In this document: positions 13,812 through 25,547 of the stretch, piece by piece
Layout: each line of letters opens with the position of its first letter
Numbering within the stretch: position 1 is the first letter of the stretch
DNA from: Apostichopus japonicus
Lineage: Eukaryota; Echinodermata; Holothuroidea; Aspidochirotida; Stichopodidae
Assembly: GCF_037975245.1 (NCBI RefSeq)
Contig: NC_092574.1
Location: forward strand, 15,017,713 to 15,077,712
DNA: 60,000 bases
Reading direction: 5' to 3'
Notes under the pieces: generated by a model
Seen by the model: only the letters and a program-made list of their open reading frames with translations
What the model was told of the DNA's origin: nothing
The model's database searches: none
Translations under genes and position numbers: made by a program

Positions 13812-14175
13812 AGTGAAGTTAACATTATACCTAAAGTAATTATGACATTTCTTTCATTAATATCCGTCAATAACAGACAGACATATAAACATTTATTGAT
13901 ATCTACAGTAAGATAATCTGTACCTTTAATTGTTCCAAAGTGTAATACCGACTTTTTGTAATATTTTTGTATCTTGTGTTTATTAATAATTATATCGCAA
14001 CGTCTATATAAAAGCATGTGCAGTTTATCTTATAATAACTTATATATTAGCTGTAAATCAATTCAATTTCAGTGTATATTTCAATAACAATTATTTTGCA
14101 AATTCATTTTCTTCAGATTTTACCATATGTAATATGTACCATTGCTTATAGCTATATATTGTACAAGACAAAATT

Positions 14176-14240
14176 GGGGGGGGGGGGGGCAGGAAGGAGG
14201 GGAGCATGGAAGGAAGGGGAGGGAGGGAGGAGGAGGAGGA
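14176..14240. repeat. G16-type tract and purine-rich low-complexity block
   Basis: A pure G run of about 16 bases is followed by a GGA- and GGGA-rich purine block. A matching pure C run of about 20 bases lies 220 bp further on, near 14,409. The open frames across them are low-complexity artefacts. Confidence 0.8.
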
Positions 14241-14529
14241 TTACATTGGGAATAGCAGGAATGCAGATATTTTATGTAGTATATTGGTATGCACATGTTT
14301 GTTAAATTGTTAGATGGCCTGTGATGACAGTAATAGTTTTACTGGAACACCAAAACAACCCTCAAGTTTCCTGATGGATTCAACCTGTTTATCTCCCATC
14401 TCCCCCCACCCCCCCCCCCCCCCCCCCCGGTTATTAAGCTCAATATCAGTAGGTCTTGCTGTGACATTCACTTCAAGCTGCAACTGTTCTGCTGCTCTGT
14501 CTGCCATAAATGTACAATATTTATTTTAA

Positions 14530-15660
14530 GTCAGATCCCTGTGGTTGTTATTTCCTCCTAATGCCAAGTGATTGAGTTTACAATATTAATTTCATCAAAT
14601 AGATCCCTATTCTGTGGTTCTCACATCTGAATATTCATTTCCTCCAATACCAAGTGATGCACTTTAATATCTGATAGTGAGGAAACATGATTGGCAGATT
14701 TAACCCCCTTCCCCCCAATCCCCCTCTCCGTACTTCCCTCTCTATACAACGTTGCTGGGTTATGAAAACTAAATGTTATGTCCATAGGTCAAATCAGGAA
14801 AAGGATGCTGTCATTCCACTGCAAGCCTCACCACCTGCAATTAAGTGATTGTTTAGAGGCAATAAGTTACGGATTGAGGGGTATCCGATAGGAATGAATA
14901 TTTGCATGACATGGTTCAAAGAATGAAATCAAAATGAAACCCCAATGAAAAACAGATCTTTGAGAACACTAATACCTTGTAACATCATAACATTGTAATA
15001 TATCGTTAGTCTTTTTTAGTGCTAATTCTTTTGGTAAAATATTGCTTGTTAGTTTTACTCGTTTGATGTGAAATTACTAATATCTGAAATTCATGAAATT
15101 CTTTGTTTTACTTGTCAGTATTTGTACAGACTGCTAAACTTCTTGCATTTGTCTTACATGGTGTGCAGGTTATCTGAATATGTAGAATAGTAACTCAGCT
15201 TGCATTAGGAATGTGTTTGTCAGTGTTTGTATTCAAAACAGATGTTTGCCAAAAAGAAAAATTCACTGGTCAACAAAATGTTAGGGGAGGTTACCTAAGC
15301 AAGAATTTCATTGATATTAAAACTTTATTTGAAAAGCATTCCTCATGTTGTGCTTTTCCACATTTCAGAACTTGGTTACTAACTGCTCTGGCAGGTGAAC
15401 TTACCCTTTAGGAATTCGCCAACCATTTATTTGATTTAATGAGCCATTAATAAAAATACTTGAATAATTTATATATATTTGGTATCATAGTGCTGTTTAA
15501 CTAATATGCATGATTATTTCAATGCTCAGTTATGTTACAAAATACAGAATTGCTTCCATCCAAAACATTTCTGAATCTTCTTCTTCTGTGCGTGTCCAGC
15601 TGTACTTGTATTTGCTTTCTTAGTTCTTTTAGTAATTTTGTCGCAGGATGGCAGTTGAAA
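14530..15660. other. Gene-free stretch
   Basis: A small direct repeat is visible at 14,535-14,660 (ATTTCCTCCTAATGCCAAGTG and a diverged second copy). Otherwise no exon, RNA gene or transposon boundary was recognised. Confidence 0.45.
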
Positions 15661-15673
15661 TGTCACACATTGC

Positions 15674-15950
15674 AGGCGCGTATCCAGGGGGGGCGTTGGG
15701 GCGCGGGCCCCCCGGGTAAGAAAAAGAGGAGAGAAGAAAAAAGAGAGGAAAAAAAGACGAGGAGGAAGGAAGGGAAAAGAAAAAGAAGAAAAAGGAGAAA
15801 AGGAGGGAGTTAAAGTAAAACGCCAAGACACCAGGAAGAGAAAGAGGAACAGTGACATCATTACAGCGCTGATCCCTATTATATACACAGGTTAGCCAGT
15901 GAAGGATCAATGATTTCGTAAGGGGCGTGTGACTCACCCCTATCTCGTAT
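15674..15950. mobile_element. GA-rich interspersed repeat, copy 1 (GCGCGTATCCAGG end)
   Basis: It opens with GCGCGTATCCAGGGGGGGCG, passes a C/G-rich junction (CCCCCCGGGTAAG), then a purine-only GA tract, then a conserved tail with ACAGTGACATCATTACAGCG and GCTGATCCCTATTATA, ending near AAGGGGCGTGTGACTCACCC. Copy 2 lies at 36,236-36,645 with the same order and a longer GA tract. Two diverged copies 20 kb apart support an interspersed non-autonomous element. No transposase was seen, and the superfamily is unassigned. Confidence 0.75.
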
Positions 15951-16469
15951 GTTATGTATTGTACGTTTAGTGTCAACCGGTAGCATTTCAAATTGCACTT
16001 TGGACCATCAAGGAATAAAAAAAGATAACTCGTTTTAAGTGCTTTCCAATTAATGGCCGCATGTCCATGGCCAAATTCTGTAGGAATGTTTTTACAATTT
16101 TAGAAGTTACCTCTAAATGACTTCCGAATTCATTGATATGTCAGCCTATTTAACACTTTAACTTGCGCAAATCACTTACGAAATTTTAGCCTAATCAAAG
16201 GGAAAATTTGCAATGTGGCAGACTGGCAGTTATTTGAACACAATTGTATAAAGCGACAGCATTTTTCCAGGTCTGTAGCAACATTGTAGCAACGCTGTAG
16301 CAGGCATGTAGTAGGCACTGTCATAAATGCTCAACTGAAGCTTACAGCCGGACAAACAATCAAATTAATAAACCATCCCCTAGGCCTACCATGCATTAAT
16401 GGCACATGCAATAACGTCCAAGCATTGAACAATATCACTTGGGCTCTCGTTTTGATAAATCTGCTGGAT

Positions 16470-18225
16470 AATGATTGTGCATTAGTCATTTGTATTGGTC
16501 AAATACTCTTTGGACCGTATAAGACTGACCAGTGGCGTAGGAAGGTACTTTTGAGTGGGGGGGGGGGGGATGAAGACTGAAGGCCGGCCTGGGGAGGGTT
16601 AAGGGGAGGGGGTTCCCCTCCCCTTTGATTTTTTTTTTGCATTTCCAGGTGGCCTCAGATGCAATTTGGTGCAATATAGCACACTTCAATACCTACTCCA
16701 TTTTGTAAATAATTTTGCATTTTCACCTGGCCTTAGATGCAATTTGGTGCTCCAAATTTTTTTCTCATTTGGAAATGAAAAAGGGGTTTTCTGACTTGCG
16801 GAGCGGGGGGTTGGGGCGGAATGACACTTCCGCCACCCATATTTTTCACTGGGGGGCTGGCGCCCTCCCAGCCCCCCCCCCGTTCCTACGCCCTTGAGAC
16901 TGACTATGGGACTCTTCAATTATGTCCTTAGAATTCATATGACCTATTGGTTGGGTGGTCCGAGGCGTGCTGGTTTTAATTATGGCCTAACGTTTTTTTT
17001 TTCTTTTTTTTAGGTCCCGTTACATTCATTTATGAAGTGATGATTTAGTGGTCAGTTTAATTGGTTAAGCACTCTTTGGACCGGGCAAGACGCATTATGG
17101 TACCCTTCTACAATGTCTTTAGAATTCATATGACCCGTTGGTTGGGTGGTCCAAGGCGTGCTGCTGGTCTTGACTGGGGCCTAAAGATTTTTGCAGGTCC
17201 ATTTACATTCATTAACAAATTGATAATTTAGTGGTCAGTTTAATTGGTCAAGCTCTCTTTGGATCGGGCAAGACGCATTATGTTACCCTTCTACAATGTC
17301 CTTGGACTTCCTATGGCCCATTGGTTAGGTGGTCCAAGGCGTGCTGCTGGTCTTGACTGGGGCCTAAAGATTTTTGCAGGTCCATTTACATTCATTAACG
17401 AAGTGTTGATTTAGTGGTCAGTTTAATTGGTCAAGCACTCTTTGGACCAGACAAGACGCATTATGTTACCCTTCTACATTGTCATTAGAGTTCATATGAC
17501 CCATTTGTTAGGTGGTCTAATGCGTGCTGCATGGATTAGGGCCCAAAGCTTTTTCGTGGTCCCGTTACACTCATTAAAGAAGTAATGATTTAGTGGTCAT
17601 TTAAATTGTTCAAGCACTCTTTGAACCGGGCAAGCCGCATGATGGTACTCTTCTACAATGTCTTTAGAGTTCATGTTAACCATCGGTTTGGTGATCCAAG
17701 GCGTGCTGCATGGATAAGGGCTCAAAGCTTTTTCGTGGTCCCGTATAGAGAAGTAATGATTTAGTGGTCATTTAAATTGGTCAAGCACTCTTTGGACCGG
17801 GCATGACGCATTATGGTACCCTTCTACAATGTCTTTAGAGTTCCTATGACCCATTGGTTGGGTGGTCCAAGGCGTGCTGGTTTTGATTAGGGCCCAAATG
17901 TTTTTATTTCAGTTCCCGTTACATTCATTTAAAACATTGTTAATTTAGTGGTCATTTTAATTGGTCAAGCACTCTTTGGACCGGGCAAGACGCATTATAG
18001 TATCCTTCTACAATGTGTTAAGAATTCATGATGACCCATTGGTTAGGTGGTCCAAGGCGTGCTAGTCTTGATTAGGGCCTAAAGTGATTTTTTTCAGGTA
18101 CTGAGTACATTAATTTAAAAGCTGATGAAGTAGTGGTCATTTTAGTTGGTTAAGAACTATTTGGACCGGGCAAGATGCATTATAGTACCCTTCTACATAG
18201 TCATTAGAGTTCATATGACTAAACC
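16470..18225. repeat. 183-bp satellite array
   Basis: The anchor GTGGTCAGTTTAATTGG or its variants occurs at 17,048, 17,231, 17,414, 17,593, 17,764, 17,948 and 18,133, giving a period of 171-185 bp, mostly 183. Each unit also carries ACTCTTTGGACCGGGCAAGA, CGCATTATG and GGTGGTCCAAGGCGTGCT. The outer units are the most diverged. The leftmost unit is split by the 367-bp element at 16,530-16,896. No coding potential. Confidence 0.93.
16530..16896. mobile_element. hAT-like MITE with TIRs and an 8-bp target duplication
   Basis: Left end CAGTGGCGTAGGAAGG; right end read in reverse CAAGGGCGTAGGAACG, giving inverted termini of about 14-16 bp with two to three mismatches. The element is flanked on both sides by AGACTGAC (16,522-16,529 and 16,897-16,904), an 8-bp target-site duplication typical of the hAT superfamily. 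It has no transposase frame and is only 367 bp, so it is non-autonomous. It sits within a unit of the 183-bp satellite: dropping it and one duplicate leaves satellite text continuous with the other copies. Similar GGCGTAGG or CCTACGCC termini recur near 37,625. Confidence 0.87.
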
Positions 18226-21200
18226 TCTTTCCACGACCAAATGTTGAACATCCTGTAAGCAAGCTTTTGTCTTGCCAGAGGTGTTACGTCGATACCATTG
18301 TCGAATACGTAACTGAATAGGTAGCAGTTACTCATTCGCGAATATCGAACGAGGAACGTGGAATAAGTATCTAACTTCACATCGGTCAAAGTTTAAGCTA
18401 AGGAGCGCGAATTATGATCTGTATATAAAGCTCACGAAAGGTTGCACGAGCAGTTCGCTTCCTGGCAGCCGTTGGCTAACAATTCATACGTAATTGTAAT
18501 TTGTAGCCTATTCTGTACGGGTAGTAACTGCCAAAGAATTTGAATGGCGAAGGTTGTTCATTAGTTTTGTGGAGCAAGTTAGTACTTCACATTGTTTGAG
18601 TCAGCGAGCGTGAGAAATTAGGCTAGCCTATCATTAAATAGTATAGCTTAGGCCTAACGATAGGCTAGCTCACGTAGGCACTGGCGTCTATAGTAAGTTG
18701 GAATGCTAACCTAGCCTTGGTCTAATATGATATTCACTAGACAATTTACGTAAGTAAAGTAGTCACTTTATATCTTCCGACAAAATACTAGACCTAGCTG
18801 GTTGGGCCTAATTACTTTGTGGTTAAGGCTAGTACAGTTAGGGTTGGCCTAACTTAATTAATTGTCTTTAAATTCCTACCAGACTAAGTAGCCTACCATA
18901 GACTAGGCACTTAACAGTAACACATTCTCAAGAAACTAACTCGCAACCGGACAAATTAGCTTAGGATGAAAGCTCTCTCTCATTGCTTTTTTTTTCCATC
19001 ATGACAGGCCGGCTCCTGTTAGATATTTAATTATTTTTATAGGGTTGAAACAAACGTTTTTCAGGGGACGAAAGAAAGACGGCTTGGCTGTGGAAAGAAT
19101 TCATTTAGGTAGTGAAGCAACTGTACGTAGTAAATGTATCTTGTGATTTAATAGAGTTTGGTGAAAGAAGGAACATATTTCAAAGAGACACTTGTAGTAA
19201 TTGAAGAAACTGGTAAATGGGAAAACAACAATTTTAGGGGAGGAACCAAGGAAGGCATATACCTATACTATAGGCTAAAGTTTCTATGTTATTTCATTCC
19301 CACAATGAATGCCATACAACCCATAACCACTATGGATTCCACGCATGTTAATTACCCCATGTTCGCATACAAACAAACGGGCCTATTCACAAACACTTTT
19401 CATCTTGCAATCACTGAACAGTTACACAAGTACAGTAAGGTACCTGGTCACATTTTCTATTTTCCTTCATACTGTACTATCACAACTTTCTTTAGCTTAA
19501 TTACTCCACAAAGAAAATAGGCCGTCAGAGCCTACAGTACAGAACAACAGTCTCCAATGAAAATAGTATGTTAGTTTCCTTAACCATGTTATTTTTCACC
19601 CTTAACGTTACCTTTCTCCCTTAAATCTTTCCCTACAGTTATTCCACTTACAACATCTATTCCTTCCACATAGTCTAGCCAATATGCCTCCCATGAAAAA
19701 CCTTAGTTTACTCCCCTGAGGAAAATAACGTTGTTAGGGGAGGGAACAAATGGCCCCAGGCTAGGCCTACCACCAATTGAAAATGGGAAAACCTAGGCTA
19801 GCCTACCAAAGCGGAGGCTAGATAGAGATCAGGACGAACTAGCTTATCCTAGTCTTGTTATACAAGCAAAGGTACTTTGTAAAATGAAATTCTCAAGCAA
19901 TTAGGCCTAGCTCTGTGGTCTAATTGATGTTGGTGATGGTTCAAGTATGGAGAAAACTCTCTATGCAAGCTGATGTTACCTAGCGTAGGCAACTAAATTG
20001 ATATACATGTATTCTTTTGATCAACTAGCATAATTTTGACCTGTAGCTAGGCTTAACAGTATTGGTCCAACTCTCGGCATATTTTTATCAGATCATAGAC
20101 TTCTTTTGATGCCTATGGCATGATTTTATAGTCGGCAGAACTGTTTCACTGAAACTTTGATTATTATTAAACCGAATTCAAACTTTGCTAAGTCGACCTC
20201 TCCATTGTTGAGTAATTGTCTTTAATTTGGTTTTTAATTTGAAAACATTGATTAAGTTGTGAGGAACACAACTCATGGTAAACACATATTAAGAGTATTG
20301 AGAGATATAAGTACCATATATAGTATCTCTGTCCTTGTTCATTGATATAGAATATTATTACGCAGGTGCTAGAAGTCATGGAAGCACATGAGGGTTTACC
20401 ATGAATATACCAATATGTTGTTGGTACTTGTATAAGGCCGAAAAGCCAGTTTTCATCTTTGCTAAGTGTACATGTTGTACAGTAGCTTAAGTGTCGGTCC
20501 TTATTTCACTTGTCAAGTTTCTCGTTTCAAGAATGATGTTTATTTCAGAAATTTTTCAATTTTCCAGTTCTTCATGAATGTGCTTGCTTAGTTTGTTTTA
20601 ACTAGTACATGCTCTCAAAAATTGTTTGGCTGATGAAATGTTCTCAAAATTGTGTTCAATTCATTCCTTACTATTGGCTTGACCATTATAGTGAACAATG
20701 TACATCAAAGGAAGTTTTGGCATTTTGTGAAGTACTCCATATGTAGGTTTGATAGCAATGTCTAGTAAGGTTCATTAATAAGTCATATATTGCAAGTACT
20801 AAAAATAAACAGGCACTTAGTAACAAAAAGACGTACAATTTATTCTTGTTTGTAAACATTCATCGGAAAGGTACAGTATCTGCATACGCAAACTGGAAGA
20901 TGATCTTATGTAAAACTACTAAAATACTACTAAAACTTATTTCACACCATACCTGTAGGTATATATATACATATTGCTTTTATATTTGTCTTTACAGCAT
21001 TGCATTGGCCACACTGATTCACAAGAAGACTTCATGAACTGACTAATATCCTGCTGGAGGTCTGAGACATTGAAGATTCTGTAATGCTTCCGTTTGGGTA
21101 TGCAGTTTACTATAGTAACACAGAAATATTTAAGCTCTGGTATGCGTTTCGTTTATTTCTGCCGTTAAACCACAATGATGTACATTTGTTTATACATAGT

Positions 21201-21340
21201 TATATCAATGAGGCAGCAGTCAGGGTTGTTTAGGTAGTCATGGGGAGGGAGGAAGGGAGGGAGTGGATAAAAATGAGTCTAGTTGCAATGTCTACAGTAT
21301 CTGCTTTCCAATATATGAAATCTTCTTATCTTTTACAGTA
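18226..21340. other. Gene-free stretch rich in CTAGGCCTA-type words
   Basis: Repeated short words of the TAGGCCTAG and GGCTAGCC type fill much of 18,600-19,000 and 19,760-20,060. The same text recurs near 51,960-52,080. No exon was recognised; the open frame at 19,158-19,520 shows no motif or codon-level structure. Confidence 0.45.
18415..18470 (+). promoter_or_regulatory. TATA-like core promoter candidate
   Basis: TATATAAAG lies at about 18,422 and is followed about 28-33 bp later by GCAGTTCGC, an initiator-like spacing. Nothing recognised as coding follows. It could be the promoter of an unrecognised gene or of a solo LTR, or chance in AT-rich DNA. Confidence 0.22.
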
Positions 21341-21345
21341 TTGTC

Positions 21346-21555
21346 TCAGGTGAAAGAAGAAGGTGAAGAAAATCTCAGGAAAATTGTGAATCTTGGATGT
21401 CTGTAATGAAGCTGGATCAGGTTTAGAACAAGTGGTTGAAGGATCATTAACTCCACCAAATACGAGAAGATCCTTCAAGCCTGTCCTCTACAGAGAGATC
21501 TGGAAGTGTTATCTCGAGGTGATTTAACAGAAATTGGAGAAAAAGTAAGATTCAA
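21346..21555 (+). pseudogene. ABCC (MRP-type) exon fragment, copy 1
   Basis: From about 21,449 the plus strand encodes [19 protein letters not shown] and ends TEIGEK exactly at a GTAAGA donor (about 21,546). This matches the segment of the first nucleotide-binding domain of ABCC multidrug-resistance proteins just before the ABC signature exon. Its 5' half (the VAYVPQQAWIQ part) is absent and replaced by unrelated sequence from a possible acceptor at 21,346. With no Walker A exon and no transmembrane exons nearby this is a relic. The same exon recurs at 23,011 at an offset of 1,643 bp. Confidence 0.8.
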
Positions 21556-21639
21556 GGGCAACATCAGTGTGAGCCAGTATCATGAACATCAGTCTTGTCC
21601 TCTCAACAGTTGATTGTTGCCAAGATCAGTGCTTTATGT

Positions 21640-22260
21640 AGGAGACACAGTGCCTTAGCCTGTTGGAACCAGTCGGTATTTGGTGTGGTGTGTTTTTGTG
21701 CTAAATGTACGAGACACAGTGCCTTAGCCTGTTGGAACCAGTCGGTATTTGGTGTGGTGTGTTTTTGTGCTAAATGTACGAGACATGGTGCCTTAGCCTG
21801 TTGGGACCATTCAGTATTTGGTGTGGTCTGTTTTTGTGTTAAATGTACGAGACACGCCTTAGCATGTTGGAACCAGTCAGTATTCGGTGTGGTCTGTTTT
21901 TGTGCTAAATGTAGGAGACACAGTGCCTTAGCCTGTTGGAACCAGTCTGTATTTGGAGTGGTCAGTTTTGTTCTAAATGTATGAGACACAGTGCCTTAGA
22001 CTGTTGGAACCAGTCGGTATTTGGTGTGGTAAGTTTTTGTGCTAAATGTACGAGACACGGTGCCTTAGCATGTTGGAACCAGTCGGTATTTGGTGTGGTC
22101 TGTTTTTGTGCTAAATGTACGAGACACAGTGCCTTAGACTGTTGGAACCAGTCGATATTTGGTAATTTCTTGTTTTTGTGCTTAATGTTAGAGACACGGT
22201 GCCTTAGACTGTTGGAACCAGTAGGTATTTGATGTGGTTTTTTTTGTGCTAAATTACTAT
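21640..22260. repeat. 69-bp minisatellite, array 1
   Basis: About nine copies of a 69-bp unit containing GTGCCTTAGCCTGTTGGAAC and CAGTCGGTATTTGGTGTGG. Because 69 is a multiple of 3 and the unit lacks stops in some frames, both strands give open frames of about 100-130 codons with 23-residue periodic peptides. These are repeat artefacts. Increasingly decayed copies continue to about 22,830. Confidence 0.92.
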
Positions 22261-22265
22261 TCTTA

Positions 22266-22375
22266 CAGAAAGGCTGAACAAGTTCCATGATAAAGATTGT
22301 ACAGAGTTACACATTCCACTCATTCCAAGCAACCATGACAACATCAAAATGAAGCTAATTGGTGTCTTACTTTAG
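22266..22375 (+). pseudogene. Possible ABCC linker exon fragment
   Basis: After an acceptor-like CTTACAG at 22,262-22,268 one frame reads RLNKFHDKDCTELHI and stays open to a stop near 22,373. The wording resembles the SLxRLxKFL segment that links the first transmembrane domain of MRP proteins to their first nucleotide-binding domain. In ABCC order it would precede the exon at 23,011, as it does here. The match is short. Confidence 0.4.
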
Positions 22376-22977
22376 TGGCATGAGATGCTAATTAATGTAG
22401 TCTGTTTTTGTGCTAAATTACTAAGACATGGTACCTTAGTTTATTGGTATTAGTTTTTAATTAGTGTTGTCTGTTTTGTGCCAAATGTAGGAGACATTGT
22501 GCCTTAGCCTGTTTGAACCAGTCGGTATTTGGTGTTGCCTGTTATTGTGCTAAATGTATAAGACCTCAGCCTGAGCCTATTGGAACCAGTCGGTAATTGG
22601 TGTGGTGTGTTTGTATTAAATTGATAAGTTCAGCCTTAGTTTATTGATATGAGTTGCTAATTAGTGTGGTCTGTTTTGTGCTAACTTAATGAAACCCGTT
22701 GCCTTAGGTTGTTGGAATGAATTTGTAATAAGTATTTTGGTTGTCTTAAAGTAATAAGACATTGTACCTAGTTTGATGGAACGAGTTGGTATTTAGTGAG
22801 GTCTTTTTTGAGAGTTGTTCAAACCAGTGTCCAATAACTTTGATCTGACCATATAATTCCATTTCTTTCACAAATTGCCCCTCTAGAAGAGTACACATCT
22901 TTTGTCTCACGGCTGACAGTTTGGTTGTTAACAGGGTTTGACTTTTTTACTTTTGCTGATACTTTGAAGGAAAGTGA

Positions 22978-23229
<252 letters not shown>

Positions 23230-23269
23230 CATCAGTCTTGTCCTCTCAACAGTTGATTGTTGTCAAGAT

Positions 23270-23830
23270 CAGGGCTAAATGTAGGAGATGCAGTGCCTTA
23301 GCCTGTTGGAAGCATTCGGTATTTGGTGTTGTCTGTTTTTGTGCTTACTGTACGAGACACGGTGCCTTAGCCTGTTGGAACCAGTCGGTATTTGGTGTTG
23401 TCTGTTTTTGTGCTAAACCTACGAGACACTGTGCCTTAGCCTGCTGGAACCAGTTGGTAATTGGTGTGGTCTGTTTCGTGATAAATGAAGAGACATTGTG
23501 CCTTAGTTGGGTGGAATGAGTAGCTAATTAGTGTGGTCTGTTTGTGCTTAATTGAAGAGGAGTGCTGTGATAATTTGTTGGTAATTAGTGTGGTGTGTTT
23601 GTATTAAATTTATAAGTTTTGCCTTAGTTTATTGATATGAGTTGCTAACTAGTGTGGTCTGTGTTGTGCTAAATTAATGAGACCCGGTGCCTTAGTTTGT
23701 TGGAATCATTTTGTAGTTAGTAATTTGGTTGTCTTAAATTGATGATTGTTGCCTTAGATTGTTGGAAAGAGTTGCCAATTAGTGTGGTCTGGGTTGTGGT
23801 AAATTAAAAAGACAGTTGATTATCGTCAAG
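23270..23830. repeat. 69-bp minisatellite, array 2
   Basis: A second, more decayed series of the 69-bp unit follows exon copy 2 in the same order and orientation as array 1 follows exon copy 1. The two are joined by the same linker (TCTCAACAGTTGATTGTTG). Exon, linker and minisatellite were therefore duplicated together. Confidence 0.85.
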
Positions 23831-24079
23831 ATCAGAAAACTCAAAGATGAGCTGATTTGATGGAAAAACACCAGCTAAGCTGGAAAGCTGCAATATACAG
23901 TCAAGGTTAATCATAAGAAAGAAAGGTTCCTAAAAATGTAATAAATATTTACTTATGTTTCCACCAGTAAAGTTTCAATCACAGCCTAAACTTTGTTGTA
24001 ATTAGTTGCTTATTAGTGTTTAATGTTTTGTGCTAAATGTACGAGACTTACTTTGAAGAAAATTGGCTAATTTCTCTTG

Positions 24080-24127
24080 CATTCCTCTCCTTTCATTAGG
24101 GATCTGAGGATTATGTTGGTCAACAGT
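24080..24127 (+). pseudogene. ABCC exon, copy 3, 5' end only
   Basis: Intron end CATTCCTCTCCTTTCATTAG, then GGATCTGAGGATTATGTTGG and TCAACAG, parallels the acceptor and first 25 bases of the exon at 23,011. The copy stops abruptly at about 24,127 where LINE 5' sequence begins. The rest of the exon was not found after the LINE. Confidence 0.7.
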
Positions 24128-24472
24128 TAGCTTTTTGATATAGCGCCACCCCGTCATCCTTCACTCTATTACTTACCCGCCATTTACAAAACGTACGCGT
24201 CCTTGGATACCAACACAACGCTACCGAGTACACTTTCGATTCATAGTGTGTCTCTTCAAAAGGAGTTCCTATTCTTTCCGTCTGCCGTCTTTCCGTCTTA
24301 GGCTGGAGACTAATTCTTTCTGGTAAGTGAAGTCTATGATCAATTTCATTGTATAGAAGCCATTTAAAACCCGTAGGGAGGGGCTGTTTTGCCAATATGA
24401 CAACCCCTTACCCACCTATAACCGCCCCCCTAGTCAAAAACCTAAACCTCTCTGATTTTGGCATAGACATTA

Positions 24473-25290
24473 ATGACTGGATCCCTGTACAAGAATAGCA
24501 GAAAAAGACAAAGTCCAAACTCTGTTGAAATAACCAATCTCCTAACTCCAAACCAACCACCAAAAAGTCCGCTCAAACAATCACATGTATCAGGAATCTT
24601 ACTAGAACTATCAAAAAACCCAATAACACTTGCTAAACTAATCAATGAAGAAAAACCAAATGCCATTAGCTCAAATATAAACCGTCTTCAGAGTAACAAC
24701 ATCCTAATCACCCCCATGACTCTAAATCTGCAAATATCCTCCTGAAACCATGGACTAAACTAGGCAACCCCAAACCAAGAATCCAAAAAAAAGTAAGACA
24801 AAGAAACTTCTCCATAGAACCCTGTGGCATAAACCCTGAAATTCAAATCAAAGATATTGAACAAGAACTCAAAGACCAAGAATACACCCCCAATACAACT
24901 TAAAGACTCATTAGTCATGCCACAAACAATCCAACTTGGAAAGTAAAAATAACGTTTGAAGAACAAGAACCTCAACAATCCCTAATCAAACAAGGTTTCT
25001 ACTTAGGATACTATAAACACAAAACAGAAGAATACCACGAACCCCCCCCCCCCCCCCCAAATCACTCAATGTTTCAAATGTCAACTTTTTGGACACACCC
25101 ACCATACTTGCAAAAATCAAACCAGATGTCTCAGATGTGGCGAAAACCACAGAGTTGAAGACTGTCCCAAACCAAAAGAAAACATAATGTGCCAATTGCT
25201 CAGGGACTCATGCCGCCCTTTACAAAGGAAGCCCAAAATTTAAAGAAGCTAAAACTGAAGCTAATAACAAACAACAACAACAAAGAACCT
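24473..25290 (+). pseudogene. LINE ORF1 (gag-like, zinc-knuckle) remnant
   Basis: The first 90 codons from the ATG at 24,473 are open and rich in Asn, Pro and Ser, then stops appear. Two intact CCHC knuckles (C-x2-C-x4-H-x4-C and C-x2-C-x3-H-x4-C) are followed by a third, CANCSGTH, whose last expected Cys is Ser. In Jockey-type elements this protein binds the RNA template. The poly-C tract just before the knuckles would read as poly-Pro and probably varies in length, shifting the frame. Confidence 0.85.
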
Positions 25291-25547
25291 AAAAGAATGT
25301 AACCAAATCTACCCCTAAAATTGAAATAAGAAATAAAATCGCCACTGAAGAAAAACTTAATAATGCAACCTTTGTAATTGAATTAGTGCAATAAACCTTC
25401 ATTACCCGACATTAATATTAAATCCGACGACCTTGTCAGTTATGCCACCGTGTTAACACTAAAACACTGAAACTTAAATATCCCCAAAACTGTAATTATG
25501 GAACATCTCCACCAACCTTCAATATTTAGCCCTCCTCAATCACCTAC

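Noticed and set aside
18415-19050. Solo LTR around TATATAAAG
   Set aside because: No matching second LTR, no clear TG...CA ends and no target duplication could be found; kept only as a weak promoter candidate.
21595-22288. Open frames of 98-129 codons on both strands
   Set aside because: They read the 69-bp minisatellite (23 codons per unit). Both strands being open is a property of the unit, not evidence for a Cys-rich repeat protein.
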